Shown piece after piece: positions 34,927 through 44,250 of a DNA stretch of 64,000 nucleotides (the first letter of the stretch is position 1; each line of letters opens with the position of its first letter). The notes below the pieces were generated by a model. The model saw nothing but the letters and a program-made list of their open reading frames with translations. It made no database searches and had not been told where the DNA came from. Source of the stretch: an uncultured Myxococcales bacterium (GTDB lineage: Bacteria > Myxococcota_A > Polyangia > Polyangiales > Polyangiaceae). The stretch covers positions 1 to 64,000 of the forward strand of contig CALMUT010000087.1 of NCBI GenBank assembly GCA_937872925.1, written 5' to 3'. Position numbers and translations under genes: made by a program.

Positions 34927-35598
34927 CTAGTTACACAGCGCTTCGAGCTGCGACTGCCAGTTCGGAGAGTCGCAAGTTAGCGCCAACTTAGTCTCACCCA
35001 AGGGATTGGGGCCGTGCGTGCACACACAATACAGCCCCCCGGATTGGGGCGCGCACTTTCCGCCCCAAGTGTCGCAGTCAACGCTGCAATAGCCACCGGG
35101 AGACGCGCCGACGCTGCATGAGCCGCTGCCACCAAGGCACTGTCCAAATTTGTCGATTACCGGGTCGCACTCCGGCGCGAGTTCGACTTCTCCGCTGAAG
35201 GAGCAGCTGATTGGCCGTCCAAGCGCGCAGTCGATGATGTCCTCGAACTCGTTGAAACAGCCTTCTGCCGACGCGATTTTCACCGCCTGTTGCAATTCGT
35301 CCTCACAGTTGAAGCTCGGACAGGGAAGGGTCGCTGCCTTCGCGCAGAACGCCTTGGCCTTCTGATCGAAGCTCAGCCCGCCACCGCTGCCGCCGGTGTT
35401 CACACCTCCGCTGCCTGCGCCGCCCGTCGCGCCGCCTCCGGTGCCGGCGCCACCGACGTTGTTGCCGCCGGTGTTTGCGCCGCCGGTCCCGACGGCGCCC
35501 ACGCCACCGGAGCCCGGAGGGTCCGTCGCCTCCGTCTTGCCGCCGCACGCGGGAAACAGAATCAGAAGCGCGCAGAGCGTACAGGTTGCTCGATTCAT
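34927..35598 (-). CDS. lipoprotein with Gly/Thr linker and Cys-rich domain
   Basis: 223 residues from the ATG at 35598, directly ahead of the signal peptide and lipobox LFPACGG. Residues about 25-75 are a GGxGTGG-type linker. The C-terminal ~145 residues include about 13 Cys (CPSFNCEDEL, GCFNEFEDIIDC, ECDPVIDKFGQC, YCSVDCDTWGGKC, YCVC). Same plan as the lipoprotein at 1550. Probably surface-exposed; function unknown. Confidence 0.68.
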   Translation of the reverse strand: MNRATCTLCALLILFPACGGKTEATDPPGSGGVGAVGTGGANTGGNNVGGAGTGGGATGGAGSGGVNTGGSGGGLSFDQKAKAFCAKAATLPCPSFNCEDELQQAVKIASAEGCFNEFEDIIDCALGRPISCSFSGEVELAPECDPVIDKFGQCLGGSGSCSVGASPGGYCSVDCDTWGGKCAPQSGGLYCVCTHGPNPLGETKLALTCDSPNWQSQLEALCN

Positions 35599-35687
35599 CG
35601 AACAGATTCTCCGAACGGCACTCGGACTGCCGCGTTCATGAGACAGCTTGGCACACACACTGCCGCTGGTGCAATCCGGAGCGGAAG

Positions 35688-36899
35688 TCAGGATTCAAAG
35701 TCGTCGCCCAGTGCTTCCGCATAGCGCACAGCAGCCGGGATTTGATCGGGCTCGGTCCCGCGCAGGAAGATGTGCCACCGCTCGCGACGCACCATCGTAT
35801 CGCAAACGCTGACGTACCAGGCACGGGTTGGGTTGTCCGCGCGCGTGCGCCAAAATAGCCGGGGAAAGTCCCGCGTCAGGTGCGTCCACAAATCCCGCCC
35901 CACGCCCTCACCCCGGGCCGCGGGTTCGACGGCAAATTTGGATAAATAGGGCGCAATTGGCGTGTCGCAGACCACAGCCGCGCCGCGGTATTCTTGCTCA
36001 ACGTACACCGCGCGCGGCTCCGCACCGAAGAAACCAGCGCCGAGCTTTCGCTCGAAACTCGCTTCGAAGAGCCCGCTCAGGCGAGACCGCTCCACGCTAC
36101 CGTAGCTGTCGTGGCGCGCGATTTCACTGCCGCGTTTGATCAGCGTTCCTGCGCCGCGCACCGTAAACAGCTCGCGCAGGAGGTCCAAGGGGGACGTAAC
36201 GCTCACCATCAATCCGTCCACGCGCATGACCAACTCTTGGGCAAGACTGAGCAGCTCTCGGTCGAGCTTCCCGAGCAGCTCGCCATGCAAGAGCTCCGCG
36301 TCTGTCTTGAGATTGACTAGCGAAAGCGTGTTGCCCTCGAGGGCAAGCTGCCAGGTCTCTGCCCGTGCCATCCGCCGCTCGCCTTGCAGTGCGAAGCCGC
36401 CCCGACGACGGATTAGCGCGAGCTTTCGGGTACCCAGTTGAGCGGCCAATTCCGAAACCCATCGCTGGCGCGCAGCATCCTCCGCCTGGTCCAGCGCTAT
36501 CACAGGCAGAACACCGGCGCGGAGCTGCGTCGTGATAGCGGCGGCAGCTCCGGAGCCCACGGCGACGCGCTCCGCGGAAACGCCCACCTGCTCCAGCCTA
36601 CGTAACAGTCGAACGGCGCTGGCATCAGCGCTCGCGGGATCGAGCAGTCCCAGCACCAGCGGGGCGGAAAGCCCCAGCTCCGTCAGGAATCGAAGTTGTT
36701 CGACGAAACCTGACAAGCCCTGTCGGATCACCGGCGCGCCCGGGAGCACGATCGCAAAGCTCTCCTTTGGCAGGTTCCGGAACAAGCGCAGGTAGAACTC
36801 CGCCTCGGCGCGCTTTCCCGTGCTCTCGAGAAACCTGAGCACAGCTTCGGCAGCTGGGGGCGGGGGCACGGAAGGCGCGGGCACGAGAACTTCAGACAT
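35688..36899 (-). CDS. N-acetylglutamate synthase-like protein (kinase-like plus NAT domain)
   Basis: 403 residues. The C-terminal ~130 residues match the NAT/DUF619 acetyltransferase of vertebrate-type N-acetylglutamate synthases: PYLSKFAVEPAARGEGVGRD is the acetyl-CoA loop, followed by FPRLFWRTRADNPTRAWY and RERWHIFLRG. The N-terminal ~260 residues have the size of an acetylglutamate-kinase-like domain. However, I cannot find its GG substrate loop or a convincing ATP site, so kinase activity is doubtful. It would make N-acetylglutamate from glutamate and acetyl-CoA, the first step of arginine synthesis. No other arg gene is nearby. Confidence 0.75.
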   Translation of the reverse strand: MSEVLVPAPSVPPPPAAEAVLRFLESTGKRAEAEFYLRLFRNLPKESFAIVLPGAPVIRQGLSGFVEQLRFLTELGLSAPLVLGLLDPASADASAVRLLRRLEQVGVSAERVAVGSGAAAAITTQLRAGVLPVIALDQAEDAARQRWVSELAAQLGTRKLALIRRRGGFALQGERRMARAETWQLALEGNTLSLVNLKTDAELLHGELLGKLDRELLSLAQELVMRVDGLMVSVTSPLDLLRELFTVRGAGTLIKRGSEIARHDSYGSVERSRLSGLFEASFERKLGAGFFGAEPRAVYVEQEYRGAAVVCDTPIAPYLSKFAVEPAARGEGVGRDLWTHLTRDFPRLFWRTRADNPTRAWYVSVCDTMVRRERWHIFLRGTEPDQIPAAVRYAEALGDDFES

Positions 36900-37082
36900 A
36901 TTGTCGGGCAGGACGCTGGGGCGGTCGCGGTCGCTTTCGCCGAACGTCGAGCCGCTTGCTTTCGCGAAACGGCCGGAAGGCTAGCACCAGGCCTGGGCCA
37001 ACCTGCAGCATTTGTTGCGGGATTGGCGCCCCAAATCCTGACCGCATCGCCCCGTCCGACTTTTTCGTTATCATCCCGCGCC

Positions 37083-38834
37083 ATGCATGTGGGCTTGGTA
37101 ACGGCGCCAGGAGTCCTCGGACAGTTTGTGGCACGAGCGGTCGAACCCGCCGGGCACAGCTTGTCGGTTGCGCCGGACTTGAATGCGCTCTTGGAGCAGA
37201 GCGTCGAGGCCGTCCAGGTCGTTCTCTTCGCGCCCATCGTGGGCGGCATCGCGGCGGAGGATGCGCTCGGTCGCGCGCGGTCTGCCGGCATTGCGCCGGA
37301 GCACGCCGTATACCTGGGCTTGGACGTGCGGAGCTGCGAGGACGCCCGCCGCGCCGGATTCTTACAAGCCATCCAGCTGCCGTTTCAGGCTCAGGAACTG
37401 CTCCGTGTCATCGAGTCCTCGGCAGAAGGCAAACTGACGGTGCTGCTCGTTGACGACAGCGAGCTGATCCACAAGCACACCGTCCCGATGTTGGTGGAAG
37501 CCGGCTATCGGGTCGAAGAAGCCTGGAACGGCAAAGAGGCGCTGGCGCACATCGCAGACTCACGTCCGGATCTCGTGCTCTCGGACGTCGAGATGCCGGA
37601 GATGGACGGTTTCACACTGTGCCGTACCCTCAAGGAGCAGGAGGGCACCTCAAGCATTCCCGTCGTGATTTGCTCGTCTCTGGGTGAGACAGCCGACCTG
37701 GAAAAGGGCTTCGACGCTGGAGCCGACGACTATCTGGTCAAGCCGGTGGTCCCCGAAGAGCTCATCAGTCGACTGCATGCACTGCTCGCCACGCGCATGA
37801 TCAGCGCTCGTGAGCACGTCTTGGTCGTGGACGATTCCGCTGCGGTGCGCCACTTGGTCGCGGATTGCCTGCGCCGACAAGGCTTCCGGATCGAGACTGC
37901 CGTGGACGGCCAGGATGGCTTGGAAAAAGCGGTCGCGGAGCCACCGGATCTCGTGCTGACGGATTACGACATGCCGCGCATGACGGGGTTTCAGTTCGTT
38001 CACGCTTTGCGACGTGACGATACGACCCGGGACGTGCCTATCGTCATGCTCACAGCCCGAGACACCAAGCGAGATCAGGCGCAAATGCGCGCCGCAGGAC
38101 TGACCAGCTATTTGGTGAAGCCGTTCTCGACAGACAAGTGCATCGCCATCGTCGAACGCGTACTCGCAGAATCGCGTCTCTCTCGGTACAAGGAGGCGAG
38201 TCGGCTGTACATCAGCGAAGGGGCCGTTCGCGCCGCCGAGGAGCTGTCTGTGAGCGGCATCAAGGGCGAGGCGCGTGCCCGTGAAGTCGATGCGACGCTG
38301 CTCTTCTCCGATATCTCGGGATTTACCAGCATGAGTTCGCGCATGAGCCCCAAAGACGTGGTGGCGATTCTGAACGCCGCGTTCGACGCCCTCTGCATCG
38401 TGATCAAGGAGCAGGGCGGTGACATCGACAAGTTCATCGGGGACGCCATCATGGCGGTATTCGAAGATCGCCCGGAGTTTGACGAGCCCCACGTGCTCCG
38501 CGCCGTGCGCGCCGCGTGGGGCATGCAACAAGCGTTGCTGGAGTTCAACTCCACGCGAGAAAAACCTCTGGTGATGCGCATTGGCCTCAACGCCGGCCCT
38601 GTGGTCCGCGGCGACATTGGTTCGCGATTCGTGCGCCGCGACTACACCTGCATCGGAGACGTTGTAAACCGAGCGCAACGCCACGAATCCAAAGCGCCTC
38701 TTGGTGGAGTGCTCATGAGCATGAGTGTGCACGAGCGGGTCAAAGACCAAGTCCTCGCGGAAGAAATGACCGGACTTACGTTCAAGGGAATCGACGAGCC
38801 TCAGAGTGCGTTCGTGCTAAAGGGTTTTGTGTAG
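37083..38834 (+). CDS. triple-receiver class III adenylate/guanylate cyclase
   Basis: 583 residues from ATG 37083. Residues 1-115 are a degenerate receiver without the phospho-acceptor Asp. Residues about 118-240 are an intact receiver (LLVDDSE, LVLSDVEMPEMDGF, YLVKPV), and 244-365 another (LVVDDSA, LVLTDYDMPRMTGF, YLVKPF). The cyclase domain (about 400-583) shows FSDISGFTSMSSRM and FIGDAIMAVF, which hold the two metal-binding Asp. GLNAGPVVRGDIG and YTCIGDVVNRAQR hold the transition-state Asn and Arg. It should make cAMP or cGMP under control of two phosphorylation sites. Divergent from the NAGS-like gene. Confidence 0.9.
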   Translation: MHVGLVTAPGVLGQFVARAVEPAGHSLSVAPDLNALLEQSVEAVQVVLFAPIVGGIAAEDALGRARSAGIAPEHAVYLGLDVRSCEDARRAGFLQAIQLPFQAQELLRVIESSAEGKLTVLLVDDSELIHKHTVPMLVEAGYRVEEAWNGKEALAHIADSRPDLVLSDVEMPEMDGFTLCRTLKEQEGTSSIPVVICSSLGETADLEKGFDAGADDYLVKPVVPEELISRLHALLATRMISAREHVLVVDDSAAVRHLVADCLRRQGFRIETAVDGQDGLEKAVAEPPDLVLTDYDMPRMTGFQFVHALRRDDTTRDVPIVMLTARDTKRDQAQMRAAGLTSYLVKPFSTDKCIAIVERVLAESRLSRYKEASRLYISEGAVRAAEELSVSGIKGEARAREVDATLLFSDISGFTSMSSRMSPKDVVAILNAAFDALCIVIKEQGGDIDKFIGDAIMAVFEDRPEFDEPHVLRAVRAAWGMQQALLEFNSTREKPLVMRIGLNAGPVVRGDIGSRFVRRDYTCIGDVVNRAQRHESKAPLGGVLMSMSVHERVKDQVLAEEMTGLTFKGIDEPQSAFVLKGFV

Positions 38835-38840
38835 ATCGAA

Positions 38841-39446
38841 ATGAGAGTTCCAGTTTTGAAGAGTCACTTTCGAATTGCGTTCGGCACGGCCATCGCCTGT
38901 GTAGCCGGGGCGAGCGCGTTGTTTGCCTATACGAGCCGAGCCGGAGCCGGGCCGGCCAAAGCCAGCCGCTACCCTTACGACCCGGTCTGCGACTGGGGCC
39001 GGGTGTCCAATGGCAAAGGCATGCTGGTTCGTTGTCTGACCAAGACCGAGTCCGCGGCGCTTTCCGCGGCGGGCGGTAGCTCGACAGCACCATCGGCAGC
39101 ACCATCACCTGCGGCCAACAATGTCCCAGTGAGTGCCGACGTCGCCAGCGTTACCGTAGACCAGGGCGCGCTTCCGGTTGCGCAAAAGAAGCTCAGGGAA
39201 GCCAACTCACGCTTCGCGGAATGTGTCGAAAAGGAGGGGGGGCTGAGTGCCACGCGCGGCGAAGTCCACGTGCGGTTCCTGGTACGCGCCCGGGGTCGCG
39301 CAGAGGGTGTCAGCGTGTCAAAGCGCGTCGGTGTCGGAGAATCTGCGGCGCGCTGCGTGGCACACGTGGTCGACCGCCGCTGGGTGGGGACGCCCGCCGC
39401 CCCCATCGTGGGAGGCACAGCCGTGATCCGCCTTGAGAAGCGTTGA
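38841..39446 (+). CDS. exported protein with TonB/AgmX-like C-terminal domain
   Basis: 201 residues. An N-terminal membrane anchor or signal (about 11-31) is followed by a Cys pair (PVCDWGRV...VRCLTK) and an Ala/Ser/Pro linker (70-100). The C-terminal ~90 residues (EVHVRFLVRARGRAEGVSV, then CVAHVVDRRW and a final beta strand) look like the TonB-type energy-transducing or AgmX/PglI C-terminal fold. It starts seven bases after the cyclase stop, so it is probably cotranscribed. Role unknown. Confidence 0.62.
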   Translation: MRVPVLKSHFRIAFGTAIACVAGASALFAYTSRAGAGPAKASRYPYDPVCDWGRVSNGKGMLVRCLTKTESAALSAAGGSSTAPSAAPSPAANNVPVSADVASVTVDQGALPVAQKKLREANSRFAECVEKEGGLSATRGEVHVRFLVRARGRAEGVSVSKRVGVGESAARCVAHVVDRRWVGTPAAPIVGGTAVIRLEKR

Positions 39447-39527
39447 AAGAAAGCCGCCTGGGCGAGGCAATGCCCTGCTGCGGATTCCCCACGCAGCGGT
39501 CCCAGCTATTCGGGGTAGAGTCCCCAC

Positions 39528-40580
39528 GTGGCCATCCGCGTCCTCGTAGTCGACGACTCCGCGTTCATGCGCGGGGCCATCGCGCGCGTATTGGACGCCG
39601 ACGACCGCTTCGAAGTCGTGGGACAAGCCTCTGATGGCGCGAGCGCCGTCTCCTTGGCGCGCGAACTGAAGCCCGACGTCATCACGATGGACTTCAACAT
39701 GCCGGGCATGAACGGGGCCGAGGCAACACGGGCCATCCTGGCCGAACGCGGACAACCCATCGTCATGCTCTCTGCCCACACGCGCGAAGGCGCGACCGCA
39801 ACCGTCGAGGCGTTGGCAGCCGGAGCGGTTGACTACGTGGAGAAGCCAGGAGGCGAAGTCAGTGCCAACCTCAGTGGGATCCGCGAGGCCCTGATCGAAA
39901 AACTTCTGCAAGCCGCTGGAGCCAATGTGCGGGGTGGCCCCCCTGCCTCCATGCCGATGTCGCAGCCGCTCTCTTCCAGTCGGCGCACCGCGCGACAGGA
40001 CAAGCCCATGCCAGCCGGGCAACGCCTGGTGGTCATTGCCTGCTCCACGGGCGGCCCGGCAGCGCTCGTGGAACTGCTGCCAAGCCTGTCCCTGGGCAAG
40101 CGAGGCAGTTTGTTGATTGTGCAACACATGTCTGCCGGCTTCACTGAGGCGCTGGCTGCTCAGCTCTCGGAGCACGCTGGCTACGCAGTGCGCGAGGCCA
40201 GCGGCGGTGAGGAGCTGACTCCAGGGTCCGCTTGGGTCGCTCGTGGCGGCGCACACCTCTTGGTGGATCGCAGCGGACGCCTGGCGCTGTCCGATGCTGC
40301 CCCCGTGCACGGAGTGCGCCCTGCAGCGGACGTGACCTTCCAAAGTGCCGCACAAGTCTTCGGCGCCCGCACCATCGGAGTGGTGCTCACCGGCATGGGT
40401 CGCGACGGCGCTTTGGGACTTGCAGCAGTCAAGTCCGCCGGCGGTCGAACCCTGGCGCAAGACAAGGCCTCTTCTACGGTTTACGGCATGCCGCGCGCCG
40501 CGGTAGAGCTTGGCGTGGTTGACGAAGTCCTTTCCCTCGCACGGGTCGGGCGCGCGATCACGACGCTAGTCACGAGCTGA
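39528..40580 (+). CDS. cheB: chemotaxis methylesterase CheB
   Basis: 350 residues. The receiver (1-120) has VDDSAFMR, phospho-acceptor Asp in DVITMDFNMPGMNG and Lys in VEKPGG. After a Pro/Ser/Arg linker (about 140-165) the methylesterase domain shows the catalytic Ser in ACSTGGPAAL, His in VQHMSAGF and Asp in LTGMGRDGALG. CheB removes methyl or amide groups from chemoreceptors for adaptation. No cheA, cheR or receptor gene lies in the window; the neighbours are a cyclase and a MutS-like ATPase. GTG start. Confidence 0.92.
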   Translation: MAIRVLVVDDSAFMRGAIARVLDADDRFEVVGQASDGASAVSLARELKPDVITMDFNMPGMNGAEATRAILAERGQPIVMLSAHTREGATATVEALAAGAVDYVEKPGGEVSANLSGIREALIEKLLQAAGANVRGGPPASMPMSQPLSSSRRTARQDKPMPAGQRLVVIACSTGGPAALVELLPSLSLGKRGSLLIVQHMSAGFTEALAAQLSEHAGYAVREASGGEELTPGSAWVARGGAHLLVDRSGRLALSDAAPVHGVRPAADVTFQSAAQVFGARTIGVVLTGMGRDGALGLAAVKSAGGRTLAQDKASSTVYGMPRAAVELGVVDEVLSLARVGRAITTLVTS

Positions 40581-40583
40581 GCC

Positions 40584-42449
40584 ATGAACGGACCGTCCAC
40601 AGACGCGCGCCCAAGCTGCGCTCAGGTGTACCAAGACAAACGCGCCAAGCATGAGGCGGCGGCGGAAGACATCGCGTCACGTTCTCGCCTTGTGTCAAAC
40701 CTGCGCGGACTGTCATTCGGCGTCTTCGTCATTGCGGCACTGTGGGGACTCTTTGGCGGTGCGCCCCAGACCGGTGGGTTGATCGCGCTTGGGGGTCTGG
40801 TTGCATTCCTCGCGCTCATCACTGTGCACGGGCGCGTGCTGGCTCGTGAAGAGACGGAGCGACGCTTCGCACTGGTGAACGCACACGCCCTAGCCCGCGT
40901 GACCGGACGCTTTCGCGAGCTGCCCGAAGACGGCTCCAGTTTGAAACCGGCTGCTCACCCCTATGCCGACGACCTGGACGTCTTCGGTCCTGGTTCCTTG
41001 TTCCAGCGCTTGAGCACTGCGCATACGACGCTCGGCAAGCGCCATTTGGCGGCGTGGCTGTCGGTGCCGGCGAGCCCGGAACTGATCTCAGCGCGCCAGG
41101 AGGCCGTACGTGAGCTCGCGCCAGCACTGTCGCTGCGTCAGTCCTTGGAAGCGCTGGCGCTCTTCGCCGTAACCGACCCGACGCAATCGACAGCGGGCAA
41201 GGTCAAGCGTGCTCCGGATCCTGAGCCCTTTGTGGCATGGGCAGAAAGCGCTCCAACCCTGCTGTCCAACACCGCGCTCGTTTGGGGCAGCCGCATCCTG
41301 CCGGTCCTGACGATGGCGGCATTGGCCGGGTTGATTTGGGCAGGGCTTCCAACCTGGGCATTCACGCTACCGCTGATCGTACAGCTGGTGATCTTGTACA
41401 AAACCCGCGACGCAACGTCGCGCGCGTTCAACGCCGTGTCTACGTCCGAGGGTGCGTTTTCACGCTACGGGTCGATGTTGCGTCTGGTGGAGGGGCAGTC
41501 AGTCGAAGCGCGCCTACTTCAGGAGCTAAAGGCTCAGCTGACCGCTGGGGGCAAATCTCCCTCCCAAGCCATGCGAGTCCTCGGGCGCGCTGTGGGCTGG
41601 TTCGAGCTGCGCCACAACGGACTGGTCCACCCCTTCGCGAACGCCCTATTGCTGTGGGACGTGCACTGCGTGCTGATGCTTGAGGCGTGGCAGCGGGAAA
41701 GCGGGAAAGCGGCACGCATGTGGCTGGAGCGCTTGGGCGAACTGGAAGCACTGGCATCTTTTGCTGCGTTTGCCCACGACGATCCAAAGACGTGTTTCCC
41801 CAGCGTCGAGGCGGACAAGACGCTATTCGAGGCCCGCGCACTGGCGCACCCGCTGCTCGAAGCCGACAAGCGCGTCGAAAACGACGTCACCCTGCCCAGC
41901 GGTAGCACCTCGCTACTTGTAACGGGTTCGAACATGTCGGGCAAAAGCACCATGCTACGCGCGATGGGCCTCGCAGCGGTCATGGCCCAATCCGGCGCCC
42001 CGGTATGCGCCGAAAGCCTGCGCCTCGGTCCCTTCGCGGTGCGCACCAGTATTCGTATCAGCGATTCTCTAGAGCGCGGCGTGAGTCATTTCTACGCAGA
42101 GGTCGAGAAACTAAGCGCAGTGATGAACGCCACGGCCGGTGGTCCCCCGGTGTTTTTTCTGCTCGACGAAATCCTGCACGGGACGAATTCAAGGGAGCGC
42201 CAGATCGGCGCTCGCTGGGTGCTCGCTGAGTTGCTTGAGCGCGGTGCAACAGGCGCAATATCGACGCACGACATGGAACTGTGCCGCCTTCCGGAGGAGC
42301 TGATGCAAAAGGTCCAGCTTGTGCATTTCCGTGAGAACGTGAAGGACGGAAAGATGACCTTCGACTTCAAACTGCGCGAGGGCCCGGTGACAGCGGGCAA
42401 CGCGCTACGCTTGATGCAACTGGCGGGCTTGGACGTGCCCCTGGAGTAA
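40584..42449 (+). CDS. membrane-anchored MutS-like ATPase
   Basis: 621 residues. Two hydrophobic hairpins are present (about 46-80 and about 232-275). The C-terminal ~190 residues are the MutS ATPase domain: Walker A VTGSNMSGKSTMLRAMG, ISDSLERGVSHFYAE, Walker B PVFFLLDEILHGTNSRERQIG and the switch His in ISTHDMELC. The mismatch-recognition and connector domains of classical MutS are absent. Membrane-type MutS-like proteins of this kind occur in several phyla and their role is unknown. It starts three bases after the cheB stop, implying cotranscription. Confidence 0.85.
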   Translation: MNGPSTDARPSCAQVYQDKRAKHEAAAEDIASRSRLVSNLRGLSFGVFVIAALWGLFGGAPQTGGLIALGGLVAFLALITVHGRVLAREETERRFALVNAHALARVTGRFRELPEDGSSLKPAAHPYADDLDVFGPGSLFQRLSTAHTTLGKRHLAAWLSVPASPELISARQEAVRELAPALSLRQSLEALALFAVTDPTQSTAGKVKRAPDPEPFVAWAESAPTLLSNTALVWGSRILPVLTMAALAGLIWAGLPTWAFTLPLIVQLVILYKTRDATSRAFNAVSTSEGAFSRYGSMLRLVEGQSVEARLLQELKAQLTAGGKSPSQAMRVLGRAVGWFELRHNGLVHPFANALLLWDVHCVLMLEAWQRESGKAARMWLERLGELEALASFAAFAHDDPKTCFPSVEADKTLFEARALAHPLLEADKRVENDVTLPSGSTSLLVTGSNMSGKSTMLRAMGLAAVMAQSGAPVCAESLRLGPFAVRTSIRISDSLERGVSHFYAEVEKLSAVMNATAGGPPVFFLLDEILHGTNSRERQIGARWVLAELLERGATGAISTHDMELCRLPEELMQKVQLVHFRENVKDGKMTFDFKLREGPVTAGNALRLMQLAGLDVPLE

Positions 42450-42484
42450 GCAGGTGTGGGCGGGCGCGCCGGATACGCTCGCAC

Positions 42485-43000
42485 TCAGGACCTGGCGAGA
42501 TCGAAGCGCACCAGCACTCGATCCTGTAACTTGATTGCACCGAGCATTGCTTTGAATGGCGCAATCCCCCACTTGCTCGGCGCGAACTCCACCTCGCCAC
42601 GGACCCGACCATCGACTTCCTGAGCGTTGAGTTCGAGGGCGTGCTCCTGCCCGTGCAGACTCAAGCGTCCAGAAATGCGAAGGGCCGACGCGCCGGCAGT
42701 GATCGTGCCATGAAAAGTCGCTTCCGGATGACGCCCGGCATCGAGCACTTTATCGCGGATGTTTTCCTCGATCTGCCCGCGGTCCTTTGGCGACAGCGCG
42801 GAGGGGTCTGGTGTGCCCTCGCGCATGGCGTGCGCGACACGCAGGCTATGCAGGGCAAAGCTGGCTTCCACCGAGGTCTCGCCGGCCTCAACTGCGAACT
42901 CCCCTACGCGAATACACAAGTCGTGAGCGACGCGGGAGAGCAAGCCCTCCTTGAAAGTGAACACTTCGACATTGCCACTGAAGGGCTTCCGTCCGCTCAT
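42485..43000 (-). CDS. YceI-like domain protein
   Basis: 171 residues from ATG 43000; the longer frame includes the 10-bp repeat and is rejected. No signal peptide. The pattern FKEGLLSRVAHDLCIRVGEF at the start and GRLSLHGQEHALEL in the second half, with FDLARS at the end, fits the lipocalin-like YceI fold that binds isoprenoid-type lipids. DKVLDAGRHPEATF is the usual YceI DMLDAxxxPxxxF phrase. The missing export signal suggests a cytoplasmic variant. Convergent with the MutS-like gene. Confidence 0.75.
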   Translation of the reverse strand: MSGRKPFSGNVEVFTFKEGLLSRVAHDLCIRVGEFAVEAGETSVEASFALHSLRVAHAMREGTPDPSALSPKDRGQIEENIRDKVLDAGRHPEATFHGTITAGASALRISGRLSLHGQEHALELNAQEVDGRVRGEVEFAPSKWGIAPFKAMLGAIKLQDRVLVRFDLARS

Positions 43001-43309
43001 TTTGGGTTCTCCATCTGGGTTTCTGCGACCCTTGCCGGGGCAACTGAGGGCAACTGAGGGCAACTGAGGGGCCATGGCGGCCCACGGCACCCGGCGGTAG
43101 CCTACAAGGTAGGCCTAGGTCGCACCTGAAAGTGTCCATGGTCAAGGACCGTTCACCATGTAATCTTAGAAGCTTATCGATTCTTGACGATGAAATGAGG
43201 GCGCGACTAGCCTGCAACGTGGGTTCCACTGGGGAGCATAGAGCCGACGGCGATCGGCACTGGCGGGCTTTCTTGGGAAACGCGGCATGAGCCGAGGGGT
43301 AGAGCCCAG
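43001..43309. other. divergent intergenic region with 10-bp tandem repeat and promoter-like site
   Basis: Three copies of GGGCAACTGA lie at about 43038-43068. Further right, TTGACG (43184-43189) and TAGCCT (43208-43213) with an 18-base spacer could form a promoter for the FHA-GGDEF gene. Nothing else is recognised in this 309-bp gap. Confidence 0.4.
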
Positions 43310-44209
43310 TTGAGCGAATTCGACGAAAAAACGCGAGTCACCCAAGTGGTGCAGCGGCCTTCCGGAGACGAAGGTGATACCGGGAATGACTGCCTGGTCG
43401 TGATCTACACGAAAGAACCCGGTTTGCTCGGCAAGCGTTTCGTGATGGACAAGAACCCCATTCGCGTTGGGCGCGGTGCCGACTGCACCATCGTCCTGGA
43501 AGGCGACTCGGTTTCGCGACGGCACGCCCACTTCTCGCGACGCACTGGGCATTGGTACATCGTCGATGATGGGTCCACCAACGGCACCTACCTGAACGAA
43601 GAGCAGGTCTCTAAGGAAGCCTTGTTGAACAACAGCGACCGCATCAAAGTAGGCCCGACGATCTTGAAGTACTTGTCGGGAGCAGACGCCGAGGCAAAGT
43701 ACCACGAAGAGATCTACAAGATGACCATCGTTGATGGTCTCACGCAGATCTTCAACAAGCGGTACCTGTTCGAGACTCTAGAGGGTGAAGTCAGTCGCGC
43801 TCGGCGGCACGACCGGCCGCTCTCGGTCATCATCTTCGACATCGACTTTTTCAAACGCATCAATGACCAATTCGGTCACCTTGCCGGAGACTACGTGCTC
43901 CGAGAGCTCGCCCGCGTGGTGGAAGCGCGCATTCGTCGGGACGAGTGTTTCGCGCGCTACGGTGGCGAAGAGTTCGTGATCGTGCTGCCTGAAACCGCTC
44001 TGGATGGCGCCACTTCCTTGGCGGAGAACCTGCGAGCCCGAGTAGCGGAGCACACCTTCATTTTCCAGGGAGAGCGCATCCCAACGGCGATCAGCATGGG
44101 ATGTGCGCTGTTGGTGGACGCCGACAAGACCGCCACAGACCTGATCCAGCGCGCGGACGAGAAGCTTTACGAGGCCAAGCGCAGCGGACGCAACCGCGTC
44201 TGCTACTGA
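43310..44209 (+). CDS. FHA-GGDEF diguanylate cyclase
   Basis: 299 residues from TTG 43310, with GAGGGG upstream; a nearby ATG is out of frame. The FHA domain (about 28-125) shows VGRGADCTIVLEGDSVSRRHAHF and STNGTYLN split over its phosphothreonine-binding loops. The GGDEF domain (about 137-299) has DGLTQIFNKRYL, FDIDFFKRIND and the active-site RYGGEEF. The inhibitory site position reads RRDE rather than RxxD, so product inhibition may be lost. It should make c-di-GMP in response to a Thr-phosphorylated partner, linking Ser/Thr kinase and c-di-GMP signalling. The next gene begins about 40 bp downstream. Confidence 0.9.
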   Translation: MSEFDEKTRVTQVVQRPSGDEGDTGNDCLVVIYTKEPGLLGKRFVMDKNPIRVGRGADCTIVLEGDSVSRRHAHFSRRTGHWYIVDDGSTNGTYLNEEQVSKEALLNNSDRIKVGPTILKYLSGADAEAKYHEEIYKMTIVDGLTQIFNKRYLFETLEGEVSRARRHDRPLSVIIFDIDFFKRINDQFGHLAGDYVLRELARVVEARIRRDECFARYGGEEFVIVLPETALDGATSLAENLRARVAEHTFIFQGERIPTAISMGCALLVDADKTATDLIQRADEKLYEAKRSGRNRVCY

Positions 44210-44250
44210 CGGCTGGCACTGAGGCCCGGAGCGCACTAGCGTGCGCCACC

